Of a DNA stretch of 64,000 nt, positions 1-7,649 are shown piece after piece. Location: the NCBI RefSeq assembly GCF_014651915.1, contig NZ_BMXU01000001.1, positions 1,309,501-1,373,500 of the forward strand, given 5' to 3'. The position numbers and the translations under genes are program-made. The stretch's first letter is position 1, and each line of letters opens with the position of its first letter. Under the pieces are notes generated by a model, which made no database searches, was not told the origin of the DNA, and saw nothing but the letters and a program-made list of their open reading frames with translations. The stretch is from Parvularcula lutaonensis. GTDB lineage: Bacteria; Pseudomonadota; Alphaproteobacteria; Caulobacterales; Parvularculaceae.

Positions 1-149
1 GGGAATACTGGCTGCAACCGGGGCCGATCAAGAAACCCGGCACCATCATCATGACCATCCACCCCCCAATCACGGATGTTTCCAACCGCAAGCAGTTCCT
101 CCGCGCGGTGGAAGCGGCGATTGAGGGAGAAGAGGAGACCGCTGCATGA
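1..149 (+). CDS. 1-acyl-sn-glycerol-3-phosphate acyltransferase, C-terminal fragment
   Basis: Only the last 48 or so codons lie in the window, in the frame starting at base 3 and ending with TGA at 147-149. The fragment reads EYWLQPGPIKKPGT, then a beta-strand followed by HPPI and a short charged helix. This matches the tail of PlsC-type acyltransferases, which acylate lysophosphatidate at the inner membrane; the tail typically has a pattern like PGTITVEFLPPI. The catalytic HX4D motif lies outside the window, so the call rests on the tail alone. Its stop overlaps the ATG of the next gene (ATGA), so the two are probably co-transcribed. Confidence 0.6.
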   Translation, partial: EYWLQPGPIKKPGTIIMTIHPPITDVSNRKQFLRAVEAAIEGEEETAA

Positions 150-1066
150 CAGAGAACAGAGCGCCGCGCCGTATCATTGTCGGCGCATTCGCCATTTTTG
201 CCGTCCTCGCGGTCCTTTACACGATCATGTGGAACACCGGCGCGCGAAAGATGAAGGAAGAGATCGCCGCCTTCGCAGCGCGTGAAGCCGAGGCAGGCCG
301 GAGCTTTACCTATGACCGCATCGATGTCGCCGGCTATCCATTCACCCTGCGCGGAAAGGTACGGAACCTGATCTGGGCGAGCGATCTCTACCGTTTCGAC
401 GCAGAGGACGTGACGATCGCGACCCTGCCCTATGACCCGAGCCGCATCATCTTCGCACCGCGCGGCAAGAGAACCCTGCGGATCGGCGACGAAGCCTACG
501 ATCTCCAATCGGACGACCTGCGGTTCAGCCTCGAACCGAATTTCGTGGTGATGGAAGGCCACGGGCTGATTCTGACTGGCAAGGACCGCGCGATGGCGAT
601 CGGCGACGTGATCGCCAACTCCCGGCGCCTCGGAGGGGGGAGCGCCATCGCCGTGCAGATCAAGAACTGGTCTTTCGGCGGCGAGGCCGATGCGCGGATG
701 ACCTATTTCAACCTCGCCGCATCGCGAGAGAACGGTGTGCTGACGATCGCCGGCATGTCCGCTGGCATTGGCGAGGGCGAAGACACATCGCCCACCCAAA
801 TTCAGGGACAAGGCACGCTTTCGGCCAACGAGGAAGGCGTCCTCGATGGCCGCCTCGATCTCAAGCTGAAGAACGAACGCCCCCTGCTCACCTTGCTGGG
901 ACGCACCGCCGCGTTTGACCCGTCGACCATGGACACGGCGGCGAGCCTTCTCGGCGCCGTCACCAATCAGGGCACAAGGGAGATCGAGCTGCCGCTGGTC
1001 ATCGATGGCGGCGACCTCAAGCTCGGGCCAGTGAGCCTCGGCGAGTTGCCGCCGGTCAGCCTCTAA
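146..1066 (+). CDS. DUF2125 domain protein
   Basis: A 306-residue protein with one N-terminal membrane anchor (about residues 9-28) followed by a periplasmic region rich in beta-strand patterns. The segment RIDVAGYPFTLRGKVRNL near residues 58-75 is the hallmark of the alphaproteobacterial DUF2125 family, whose function is unknown. The start overlaps the stop of the plsC-like gene, suggesting translational coupling and perhaps an envelope or lipid role. The stop TAA shares bases with the stop of hisC on the other strand. Family assignment is confident; function is not known. Confidence 0.85.
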   Translation: MTENRAPRRIIVGAFAIFAVLAVLYTIMWNTGARKMKEEIAAFAAREAEAGRSFTYDRIDVAGYPFTLRGKVRNLIWASDLYRFDAEDVTIATLPYDPSRIIFAPRGKRTLRIGDEAYDLQSDDLRFSLEPNFVVMEGHGLILTGKDRAMAIGDVIANSRRLGGGSAIAVQIKNWSFGGEADARMTYFNLAASRENGVLTIAGMSAGIGEGEDTSPTQIQGQGTLSANEEGVLDGRLDLKLKNERPLLTLLGRTAAFDPSTMDTAASLLGAVTNQGTREIELPLVIDGGDLKLGPVSLGELPPVSL

Positions 1067-2157
1067 CGCGAAAAGCTCTCCGATGCTGCGAGGAAGGCGT
1101 CGTTCGCCTCCCTGCTGCCGATCGAGACCCGAACGAAATTCGGCAGGTTCGAGCTTGAAAGGCCACGCACGAGAACACCGTGATTCTCCTGGTGCTGAAG
1201 GAAGTGCTGCGCCTCGGCCGTGTCAGGGAGTTCGACAAGAATGAAATTGGCCATGGTCTCACGCACCGTGAGGCCGTGGCCGCGCAGGGCCTGGACCAGC
1301 CGGGCCATCTCGCTGAAATTGTGACGCCTGTTGCGCTCGACGAAATCCTGGTCGTCAAGCGCCGCCTCTCCCGCGACGAGGCCCGGAGCCGTGACGTTGA
1401 AGGGACTCCGCACACGGTTGAAGACATCGATCACCGAAGGCGGTGCATAGGCCCAGCCCACACGCATCCCACCGAGACCATAAATCTTGGAGAATGTCCG
1501 CGTCATGACGACATTGTCGGCGCCAGTCGCGATCGCCTCTCGCACGAAACCGGTGCCGGGATCATAGTCCGTATCGAGAAGATACTCGGCATAGGCACCG
1601 TCGAGGACCAAGAGAATGTCCTCGCGAAGGTTTTCTCTAAGCCGGCCGATCTCTTCGTTCGGCAGCAGCGTACCCGTCGGGTTGTTCGGGTTGGCGAGGA
1701 ACAGGACCTTGGTCTTCTCGGTAACCGCGGCCAGCAGAGCATCGACGTCGGCGACGAGGTCGTCCTCCTCGGCCTGCACCGGCGTGCAGCCTTCGGCCAT
1801 GGCGCAGAGCGGGTAGTAGCTGAATCCGTGTTTCGTCATCAGCACCTCGTCACCCGGCTCGGTGAAGCAGCGCACCGAGAGGCTGAGCAGCTCGTCAGAA
1901 CCATTCCCGCAGACAAGATGATCCGGGTTGAGATCATAGACCTGCCCAAGCTTCTCCCGCAGGGCCGTGGCCGATCCATCCGGATAAAGATGAAGCTTGC
2001 CGGCAGCCTTTTCAGCCGCCTTGATCGCGGACGGTGCAGGACCGAGGGCGCTTTCGTTGGAGGACAGCTTGTGCACCTTGCCCGCGCCGGCCTTGGCCTT
2101 GCCAGGCACGTAAGGGGAGATGTCGAGAATGCCGGGGCGCGGGGTCGGTCTGGTCAT
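1063..2157 (-). CDS. hisC: histidinol-phosphate aminotransferase
   Basis: A 364-residue fold-type I PLP aminotransferase that transfers the amino group from glutamate to imidazole-acetol phosphate in histidine synthesis. Visible features are the N-terminal substrate segment KLSSNES (30-36), NPNNPTG (157-163), the cofactor aspartate in LVLDGAYAEY (about 186) and the Schiff-base lysine K224 in TFSKIYGLGGMR. Length is normal for HisC. Some alphaproteobacterial HisC enzymes also accept aromatic keto acids, and hppD lies elsewhere in this window, but nothing here shows that activity. No other his genes are nearby. Confidence 0.9.
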   Translation of the reverse strand: MTRPTPRPGILDISPYVPGKAKAGAGKVHKLSSNESALGPAPSAIKAAEKAAGKLHLYPDGSATALREKLGQVYDLNPDHLVCGNGSDELLSLSVRCFTEPGDEVLMTKHGFSYYPLCAMAEGCTPVQAEEDDLVADVDALLAAVTEKTKVLFLANPNNPTGTLLPNEEIGRLRENLREDILLVLDGAYAEYLLDTDYDPGTGFVREAIATGADNVVMTRTFSKIYGLGGMRVGWAYAPPSVIDVFNRVRSPFNVTAPGLVAGEAALDDQDFVERNRRHNFSEMARLVQALRGHGLTVRETMANFILVELPDTAEAQHFLQHQENHGVLVRGLSSSNLPNFVRVSIGSREANDAFLAASESFSR

Positions 2158-2189
2158 GGACGGGGAATGCCTGAAAGGCGACGGCTTTT

Positions 2190-2942
2190 CTAGCGATCTT
2201 TGCGCCGCTCTCGTTCAGCGGCGAGCCCCGCCACCCGTCGGCCCTTGCCCGCGAGGAGCGGCTTCAGGACTTCGACCTTGCTGCCTGACGCCGGAACCGC
2301 CATCGAGCGCCGCGCCTCCACCATCACCACGCCCGCCACGTTGGGAAGCGGCACCCGCAGCGGCTCGAGCCGTTCCGCCGTCCGCTCCCACATCGGCGCG
2401 AGACGCCGGAGCTTGGCAATCGGCGGGAAATAGAGGGCGGAGGCTTGCGCCGTCGGTGCGAACATCGAACGGTTCAGGAGCTCGAGGAGCTGGCGCCGCG
2501 AATAGGCCCGGCCCGCGGCAAGCGGCGAGTTCTCGATCAGGGTCCAGAAGCCGTGCCTGTTGGCAGCGATCAGGACCAGGCGGCCATCGTCGGTGAGGAC
2601 GCGCCACGCCTCGCGCAGCAGGCGATGGGGCTGCGCCGCTTCTTCAAGCCCATGCAGAATGACCAGCCTGTCGATAGAAGCCTCGCGCAGCGGCCAGTTT
2701 TCTTCCTCGACCAGCACCTCGTTCTTCCGGACCACGGCTCCGGCTGCGGCAGGCACCATGTCGATGACCCGTTCGGCGTCCGGGAAGGCATCAAGCACGG
2801 GCGCAGAGTAGCCAAAGCCAGCCAGCCGCTGGCCCTTGAGGTCACCCCACGCGTCGGTCATTCGCTGGATCAGCGTTGCCTGCGCCACCTGCCCGAGAGG
2901 GCTGGCATAGAAGCGCTGGAGCTCTGCACTCTCGGTCCGCAA
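2190..2942 (-). CDS. class I SAM-dependent methyltransferase
   Basis: A 250-residue protein with a Rossmann-type methyltransferase pattern: LAGFGYSAPVLDAF as a degenerate motif I (about 40-53), the segment REASIDRLVILHGLEE (about 86-101) in place of the usual DALP-type post II, and LLREAWRVLTDDGRLVLIAANRHG as the typical post-II/III region of methyltransferase_11 proteins. The start is TTG at 2942, supported by AAGGACG about 8-10 bases upstream. Motif I lacks the usual GxGxG, so catalytic competence is uncertain. It sits downstream of nothing obvious and is divergent from gloB, next to which this family is often found. Substrate unknown. Confidence 0.75.
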   Translation of the reverse strand: MRTESAELQRFYASPLGQVAQATLIQRMTDAWGDLKGQRLAGFGYSAPVLDAFPDAERVIDMVPAAAGAVVRKNEVLVEEENWPLREASIDRLVILHGLEEAAQPHRLLREAWRVLTDDGRLVLIAANRHGFWTLIENSPLAAGRAYSRRQLLELLNRSMFAPTAQASALYFPPIAKLRRLAPMWERTAERLEPLRVPLPNVAGVVMVEARRSMAVPASGSKVEVLKPLLAGKGRRVAGLAAERERRKDR

Positions 2943-3013
2943 GGGGGTTCGTCCTTTTTGCCGAGCGGCTTCGGCGCCGCTACGGTGGAAAACATAAGGA
3001 GAAACGTTCCGCG

Positions 3014-3793
3014 ATGCACCATCTTGGCCCGCTTACCGTGCACCAGTTCCCGTGCCTGCAGGACAATTACGGATTCCTGGTCCGTGACGAAGCTTCGGGA
3101 CAGGTCGCAACAGTCGACACACCAGACGGAAAAACCATTGCAGAACAGTCTGATAGGCTCGGATGGCGGATCGACATGATCCTCAACACCCACTGGCACC
3201 CCGACCATATCGGCGGCAATCCGCACCTTGTTGAGCGCTTTGGCTGCGACGTTATCGCGCCCGCAGCCGAGGGCGAGAAGATCCCGCACAAGACACGCGC
3301 GGTCGCTGGCGGCGACGAGGTCAGGCTGGGAGAAACCCGGTTGAGGGTCATCGACGTTCCCGGCCATACCCTCGGGCACATCGCCTACCATTCCGAAGAG
3401 GCCGGCGTGGCCTTTGTCGGCGACACGCTGTTCTCTCTTGGCTGCGGAAGGATGTTCGAGGGCGATCCGGAGACCTTCTGGGCGTCGCTGTTGAAGATCC
3501 GGGCCTTGCCTGCCGAGACAATCATCTTCTGCGCCCATGAATACACCGCGGCGAATGCCGAGTTCGCTCTCAGCATCGATCCCGCCAACCCCGCGCTGAA
3601 GGCCCGCGCGGAGGACGTCGCTGCCCTTCGTGCACGGGGGGAGCCGACCGTGCCGGTGAGGCTGGCCGACGAGATCGAAACCAACCCCTTCCTGCGCGCG
3701 GACGATGCCGGACTGGCAGCGTCCCTTGGCCTCGCCGGCGCGCCGCCCCATGAGGTCTTCGCCGAGATCAGGAGCAGGAAAGACCGGTTTTGA
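3014..3793 (+). CDS. gloB: hydroxyacylglutathione hydrolase (glyoxalase II)
   Basis: A 259-residue metallo-beta-lactamase-fold enzyme that hydrolyses S-lactoylglutathione to D-lactate and glutathione, completing methylglyoxal detoxification. The binuclear metal motif THWHPDH is at residues 59-65, with further ligands in PGHTLGH and in FVGDTLFSLGCGRMFEG; the C-terminal glutathione-binding region includes CAHEYT and ends RSRKDRF. The ATG at 3014 is chosen because homologues start just before this point and AAGGAG lies upstream. Its TGA overlaps the TTG start of the following cupin gene. Confidence 0.93.
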   Translation: MHHLGPLTVHQFPCLQDNYGFLVRDEASGQVATVDTPDGKTIAEQSDRLGWRIDMILNTHWHPDHIGGNPHLVERFGCDVIAPAAEGEKIPHKTRAVAGGDEVRLGETRLRVIDVPGHTLGHIAYHSEEAGVAFVGDTLFSLGCGRMFEGDPETFWASLLKIRALPAETIIFCAHEYTAANAEFALSIDPANPALKARAEDVAALRARGEPTVPVRLADEIETNPFLRADDAGLAASLGLAGAPPHEVFAEIRSRKDRF

Positions 3794-4191
3794 GCTCGCC
3801 AGAAGACCTGATCCGCCAGCACGCGCTCCTGCCCCACCCGTTCGAGGGGCACTGGCGCGAAACCGCCCATGTCAAAGGCATCCGGCGAGAGGGCCTGCAG
3901 CTCTTGACCGCTCTCGATGAGGCTGGCTGGCACGGCGTCGAGGCCGAAGTCAGCTACACGCTGGAAGAAGGCGGGCCTGTTGCGCTGAGCCTCTCGTCGA
4001 ACCGGCGCACGGCCTACGGCTACAGGCTGCTCACCCCCGGTGACGCGGTGAAGGTGGGTCCGGCCGTGCTGCGCGCCATTTCGTGTCTGGGCGGCCATGC
4101 GCTCCTGCGGCTAAGGCTGGAGCCAGACGTCGCTTTGACGGACCGGCAGCTGATGCCCGATGACTGGTACCCGCAGCCTGACGGAGTGTGA
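3790..4191 (+). CDS. cupin_5 / DUF985 family protein
   Basis: A 133-residue protein starting at a TTG that overlaps the stop of gloB, so it is translationally coupled. The opening SSPEDLIRQHALLPHPFEGHW and the later pattern AYGYRLLTPGDAVKVGP and WYPQP resemble DUF985 (cupin_5) proteins, annotated as sugar-epimerase-like cupins of unknown activity. Several histidines and acidic residues usual in the cupin barrel are poorly conserved here, so the family match is moderate and the protein may have lost metal binding. Coupling to gloB suggests, but does not show, a link to aldehyde or glutathione metabolism. Confidence 0.6.
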   Translation: MSSPEDLIRQHALLPHPFEGHWRETAHVKGIRREGLQLLTALDEAGWHGVEAEVSYTLEEGGPVALSLSSNRRTAYGYRLLTPGDAVKVGPAVLRAISCLGGHALLRLRLEPDVALTDRQLMPDDWYPQPDGV

Positions 4192-4200
4192 GGGGGAGCT

Positions 4201-4713
4201 ATGGTGAAAGAGGTCCACAGCAGCGTGGATACGGGCGCTCTTCGCTCGCGCTCGGCGCAATGGCTGGGATTTGCCGGGCTCATCCCGTTCTGGATGCTGC
4301 CCATCATCCAGTTTGGCGAAGCCGGGCTCGGGACGGAATGGAAGCACGCGGCGGAGACAGCCATCCTGCTCTACGGCGTCACCATCGTGTCCTTCATGGG
4401 CGGCGGGCGCTGGGTCTTCAGGATCTTCGACGTCGATGACAGCCCCACGTCCCTCTTCGGCGGCTTCCTCGCTGCAGTCATGCCCCCGCTCGTGGCCTGG
4501 GCCGTCGCCGCTGCCCCCGATATCCTTTGGGGACGGGAGTTCGGCCCCTTGCCGCGGTGCCTGATCGTCGCCTTCCTGCTCCTCTACCAGCTCGGACAGG
4601 ACTGGGCGCACAGGCGGGTCATTCCGGCGTGGTACATGGAGCTGCGGATAATGCTGACGATCGGCGCGACGGCGCCGATCTTCTTCGCCCTGGTCCTCGC
4701 GCCGATGGTCTAG
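4201..4713 (+). CDS. DUF3429 family membrane protein
   Basis: A 170-residue inner-membrane protein with about five hydrophobic segments (near residues 20-37, 51-66, 83-100, 117-130 and 147-166). The motif ILLYGVTIVSFMGGGRW is typical of the DUF3429 family, in which the consensus reads YGAVILSFLGGIRWG. The function of the family is unknown. The gene lies 9 bases after the cupin gene on the same strand. Its TAG shares the bases CTAG with the stop of pdeM on the opposite strand. Confidence 0.8.
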   Translation: MVKEVHSSVDTGALRSRSAQWLGFAGLIPFWMLPIIQFGEAGLGTEWKHAAETAILLYGVTIVSFMGGGRWVFRIFDVDDSPTSLFGGFLAAVMPPLVAWAVAAAPDILWGREFGPLPRCLIVAFLLLYQLGQDWAHRRVIPAWYMELRIMLTIGATAPIFFALVLAPMV

Positions 4714-5438
4714 CCGCGCATCCATGCAGGCGGCGGGGTGTCGGAGCGCAGGCTCGCCCGCGGCACGCCGTAGACGCGGGACTTGCCGCAAAGATAGGCT
4801 TGGAAACCTTTCGGGAAGACGCTCGAAAAAGCCGCGTCGAGGACGTTGAGCCCGCCGGTAAAGGCGCCGAAAGCCGGCATCACCATGTGCGAACCATCGC
4901 TCACGAAAGCGGGCCGGCGCACGCCGCGACCATCCTTCTGCGCCACCGCGCAAGGGTGAAGGTGGCCTGCCACCTGCCAACCTTCGTGATCGCCGGGCTC
5001 ATGGCTGAAGGTGAGGCCCGCGACCTCGATGATCTCTTCGGCAATACCCCTGAAACGCGCAGGCGGCTGTGGGTCATGGTTCCCGAGCACCCAGATCCAG
5101 TCCGCAGCGCGGCAAAGCGTCTCGAGCCGCGCAGCGTCACTCTCATGCATCCGCGCCTCGGCCTCAGTGTCGTGGAACGCGTCACCCAGCGAGATCACGG
5201 TCTTCGCCCGGGTCAGCCGCATCAGTCTCTCGACACCGTCCAGCGTGGCGCGGGTATCATAGGGCGGCAGGAACTGGCCCCGCTTGGCGAAATGCGAGCC
5301 TTTCTCGAAGTGAAGGTCGGAGACCACAAGCACACCGGCGTCCGGCAGCCACATGGCACCGGAGCAGTCGAGGACAACCTCGCGCGCTCCCAGGAGAATG
5401 GTCCCCGGGAGGCAGGATGGGACCGTTGTTGCCTGCAT
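4710..5438 (-). CDS. pdeM: ligase-associated DNA-damage-response phosphoesterase PdeM
   Basis: A calcineurin-like metallophosphoesterase of about 242 residues from the ATG at 5438; an upstream in-frame ATG at 5456 is possible. Metal-binding motifs are VVSDLHFEKGS, SLGDAFHD, LGNHDP and AGHLHP, in the order normal for this superfamily. The combination of SDLHFEKGSHFAKRG with a C-terminal CGKSRVYGVP is characteristic of PdeM, which in other bacteria is encoded beside an ATP-dependent DNA ligase, an Lhr-like helicase and a second nuclease. None of those partners is in this window, so the gene is an orphan here. Confidence 0.85.
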   Translation of the reverse strand: MQATTVPSCLPGTILLGAREVVLDCSGAMWLPDAGVLVVSDLHFEKGSHFAKRGQFLPPYDTRATLDGVERLMRLTRAKTVISLGDAFHDTEAEARMHESDAARLETLCRAADWIWVLGNHDPQPPARFRGIAEEIIEVAGLTFSHEPGDHEGWQVAGHLHPCAVAQKDGRGVRRPAFVSDGSHMVMPAFGAFTGGLNVLDAAFSSVFPKGFQAYLCGKSRVYGVPRASLRSDTPPPAWMRG

Positions 5439-5507
5439 GTTCCAGCTCTTAACCATCCGGCGCTCGTCCGGGAAGCAACATCGATCAATGTGGACAAAGT
5501 GAATCGT

Positions 5508-5569
5508 ATCCAAGCAAGGGCCGCGCTCCGCCGAATTGCCGTAAATATTTAACCTGCTTTTGCTTGGAT
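5508..5569. repeat. 10-bp perfect inverted repeat in pdeM/DUF2336 divergent promoter region
   Basis: ATCCAAGCAA at 5508-5517 is mirrored by TTGCTTGGAT at 5560-5569 with 42 bases between. The spacer holds a 10-base AT palindrome, TAAATATTTA, at 5541-5550. The repeat lies between the divergent starts of pdeM and the DUF2336 gene and could be paired operator half-sites or a long-loop hairpin. Confidence 0.6.
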
Positions 5570-5596
5570 CAGAGATCAAAGCAGGGCCGAATAACC

Positions 5597-6838
5597 ATGA
5601 TCGAGAACAGTACAGGCGACGAAGTCGTTGATCGTAATGCAGAACAGCTTCTGAACGCAGTTTCGCAGCTGCTGGTTTCGACGCGGCGGCACCAGACCCG
5701 GTCGGACCGCCAATACGCCAATGAACTCGTCGGGCGCATCATCGACGCGATGAGCCTCGAATCCAAGATCAAGGCCGCGGATATCCTGAGCCGCATGTCC
5801 GAGCCGCCCGAGGACCTGATCCGCAAGCTCGGCCTCGCCTCGCCCGAGACGGCCCGCGTCATCCTGCTTGGCCGCCACGTCACCGACGCAGTCCTCATGG
5901 AAGCTGCGTCGAAGAGTTTCGAGCTGCGCGAGATCATTGCCCAGCGTCCGCAGCTTTCCGAACCCGTGGTCAATCGCCTTCTCTTCTACGAAGAATCCAA
6001 GATCGAGAACATGATCCTGCCGCGCTCGGAATGCCCGATTTCCAACAGTCGCGCCGCGCGCCTGATCAACAGGGTCGAGGATGGCTCGACCCTCGGCTGG
6101 ATGCTGTCGAAGCGGACAGACCTGTCCCCGCGTCTCTCCCTGCGCCTTTTCTGGAGGGTCGAGGGAGACAGCCGCCAGGCTATCCTGTCCCGCTTCAAGG
6201 TCGATCCGAGCCTTGCCGCGGAGGTCTTCACCCGCGTCTTCAAAACCGAACAAGATGCCTTCAGCAGCACCCCCCTCGGCAAGCTGGCCCAGCTTGTCTC
6301 CGAAGCGCGCGAATCCGAGAACGGCCCTCTCAAGGATGCTCCAGGGCCTCAGCTTACGGACGAACTAACCGCCTTTCGGACCAACGCCAACACGGCTGCC
6401 ATCCAGACAGTCTCCGACGCTGCGAAGATCAGTTTCGAACTCGGCCGCAAGATTGCCGAAGATGTGCCCGGCGACGCATTCACCATCCTGTGCACTGCCC
6501 TTGGCGTAAAGGACAAGGCGTTCGGCAAGATGATGGCGATCCGCCCACGCAAGGGCGCCGGAAGCGCTCCCTATACGAATGAGGACAAAGACCGCTCGAT
6601 CGCCCTGTTCGACCGGATCTCTCGATCCGCAGCCATTGGCATCCTGAGCTATTGGGAAATCGACCTGATCGAAGACATCAAGGCCAGGGCACGCGAGCAA
6701 CTCGATATGGACCTCAACGCCATCAAGGAAAGGCTCAGCAGTGAGTTCGATCAGGAGACTGACGAAGAAGCTGAAGCCCGGACCGAGGCTGAAAAAGCGG
6801 CAGCCACATCGAAGAAACGCCGCTTCGGCATCTTCTAG
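5597..6838 (+). CDS. DUF2336 domain protein
   Basis: A 413-residue soluble protein starting at the ATG at 5597; a TTG at 5564 in the same frame lies inside an inverted repeat and is less likely. It carries the helical-repeat pattern of the alphaproteobacterial DUF2336 family: SESVVNRLL-like repeats, RAARLINRVEDGSTLGWMLSKR, and a later block ending in GVKDKAFGKMMAIR. In Caulobacter-type bacteria some family members link to cell cycle or c-di-GMP signalling, but the role of this one is unknown. The C-terminus is a charged tail ending KKRRFGIF. Its TAG shares CTAG with the stop of the gene on the other strand. Confidence 0.8.
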   Translation: MIENSTGDEVVDRNAEQLLNAVSQLLVSTRRHQTRSDRQYANELVGRIIDAMSLESKIKAADILSRMSEPPEDLIRKLGLASPETARVILLGRHVTDAVLMEAASKSFELREIIAQRPQLSEPVVNRLLFYEESKIENMILPRSECPISNSRAARLINRVEDGSTLGWMLSKRTDLSPRLSLRLFWRVEGDSRQAILSRFKVDPSLAAEVFTRVFKTEQDAFSSTPLGKLAQLVSEARESENGPLKDAPGPQLTDELTAFRTNANTAAIQTVSDAAKISFELGRKIAEDVPGDAFTILCTALGVKDKAFGKMMAIRPRKGAGSAPYTNEDKDRSIALFDRISRSAAIGILSYWEIDLIEDIKARAREQLDMDLNAIKERLSSEFDQETDEEAEARTEAEKAAATSKKRRFGIF

Positions 6839-7647
6839 GCCAGACCCAGGATTTCGGCGACCGTTGCCGCCTCATCAAGGAAGCGCTCCCGCCTTGCGGG
6901 GGCGTTTTCGTCGGTGACGACGATCAGGCCCGCATTCTGGTAGAAGCCTTGCTGGCGATAGCCCGCAAAGCCGCCCTCGACCCCCGTCCTGAAATCAGGC
7001 AGCGGACGAAGCCTCCCCTTGGCGGCAGCCCAACGGACCTCGAGCCCGGAGCCTTGGCACCACTCGAAAAGCGCCAGCATCTCGTTCGACAGGAATTCGT
7101 CATAGTTCACGAGCTCATCGAACAACAGCACCGTTCCCGGACGGATCGTTCTTCCCAAGCTATCGAACACCTCCGCCGCCGACGAATAGATATCGCAATC
7201 GATATGGAGGAGGGCGGCTGTCTCCTCTGCCTCGAGGTCCTGGACGAATGGCGCGAGGGTGTCGCCGAAATAGCCCTGATGAAGCCGCACGTTCGCAGGC
7301 ACTTCCGGCAGTTCGGGCAGGGAGAAGTCCTGCCGCCAGTCGCCGCGGCCGTCATCCGGGAACCCTTCGAAACTGTCGAAGCCGTGGATCGTCCGTTCCG
7401 GGAAAATCTCGGCAAGCAGGCGAATCGAGTGCCCCTTGTGGACACCGAACTCAGCGATCAATCCCGGTCCGGCCTGTGCCGCCGATGCGCGAAGGATGCT
7501 GCGCATCGGCTTCTTCTGCCGCTTCACGAGCGGTTCGCGTATGCGGCGCCCCTCTTTCCCGAACCGGTCGTAGAGGTCGAGAACAAAGGCAAGATAGCCC
7601 CGCAGATCCTCGGCTGTCATCGCCGCAAGGCGTTCGCTCGCCTTCAA
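6835..7647 (-). CDS. TylF/MycF-like SAM-dependent methyltransferase
   Basis: A 270-residue class I methyltransferase. AEFGVHKGHSIRLLAE is motif I of the TylF/MycF family (macrocin O-methyltransferases and relatives), followed by IHGFDSFEGFPDD and LLHIDCDIYSSAAEVFDSL with the conserved acidic metal-site residues and VLLFDELVNYDEF. The start is TTG at 7647, two bases after the stop of the dCTP deaminase gene, with CAGGG upstream; an ATG at 7620 is an alternative. Family members methylate sugar hydroxyls in antibiotics or polysaccharides. No glycosyltransferase neighbours are present, so the substrate is open. Confidence 0.8.
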   Translation of the reverse strand: MKASERLAAMTAEDLRGYLAFVLDLYDRFGKEGRRIREPLVKRQKKPMRSILRASAAQAGPGLIAEFGVHKGHSIRLLAEIFPERTIHGFDSFEGFPDDGRGDWRQDFSLPELPEVPANVRLHQGYFGDTLAPFVQDLEAEETAALLHIDCDIYSSAAEVFDSLGRTIRPGTVLLFDELVNYDEFLSNEMLALFEWCQGSGLEVRWAAAKGRLRPLPDFRTGVEGGFAGYRQQGFYQNAGLIVVTDENAPARRERFLDEAATVAEILGLA

Positions 7648-7649
7648 GG

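Noticed and set aside
2445-3179. Plus-strand frame over methyltransferase and gloB start
   Set aside because: Overlaps genes with clear motifs in other frames and has no ribosome site.
4527-5552. 341-codon plus-strand frame over DUF3429 and pdeM
   Set aside because: It crosses two genes with clear families in other frames.
5564-5596. TTG at 5564 as the start of the DUF2336 gene
   Set aside because: It sits in the right arm of an inverted repeat and the ATG at 5597 has AGGG upstream and a normal N-terminus.
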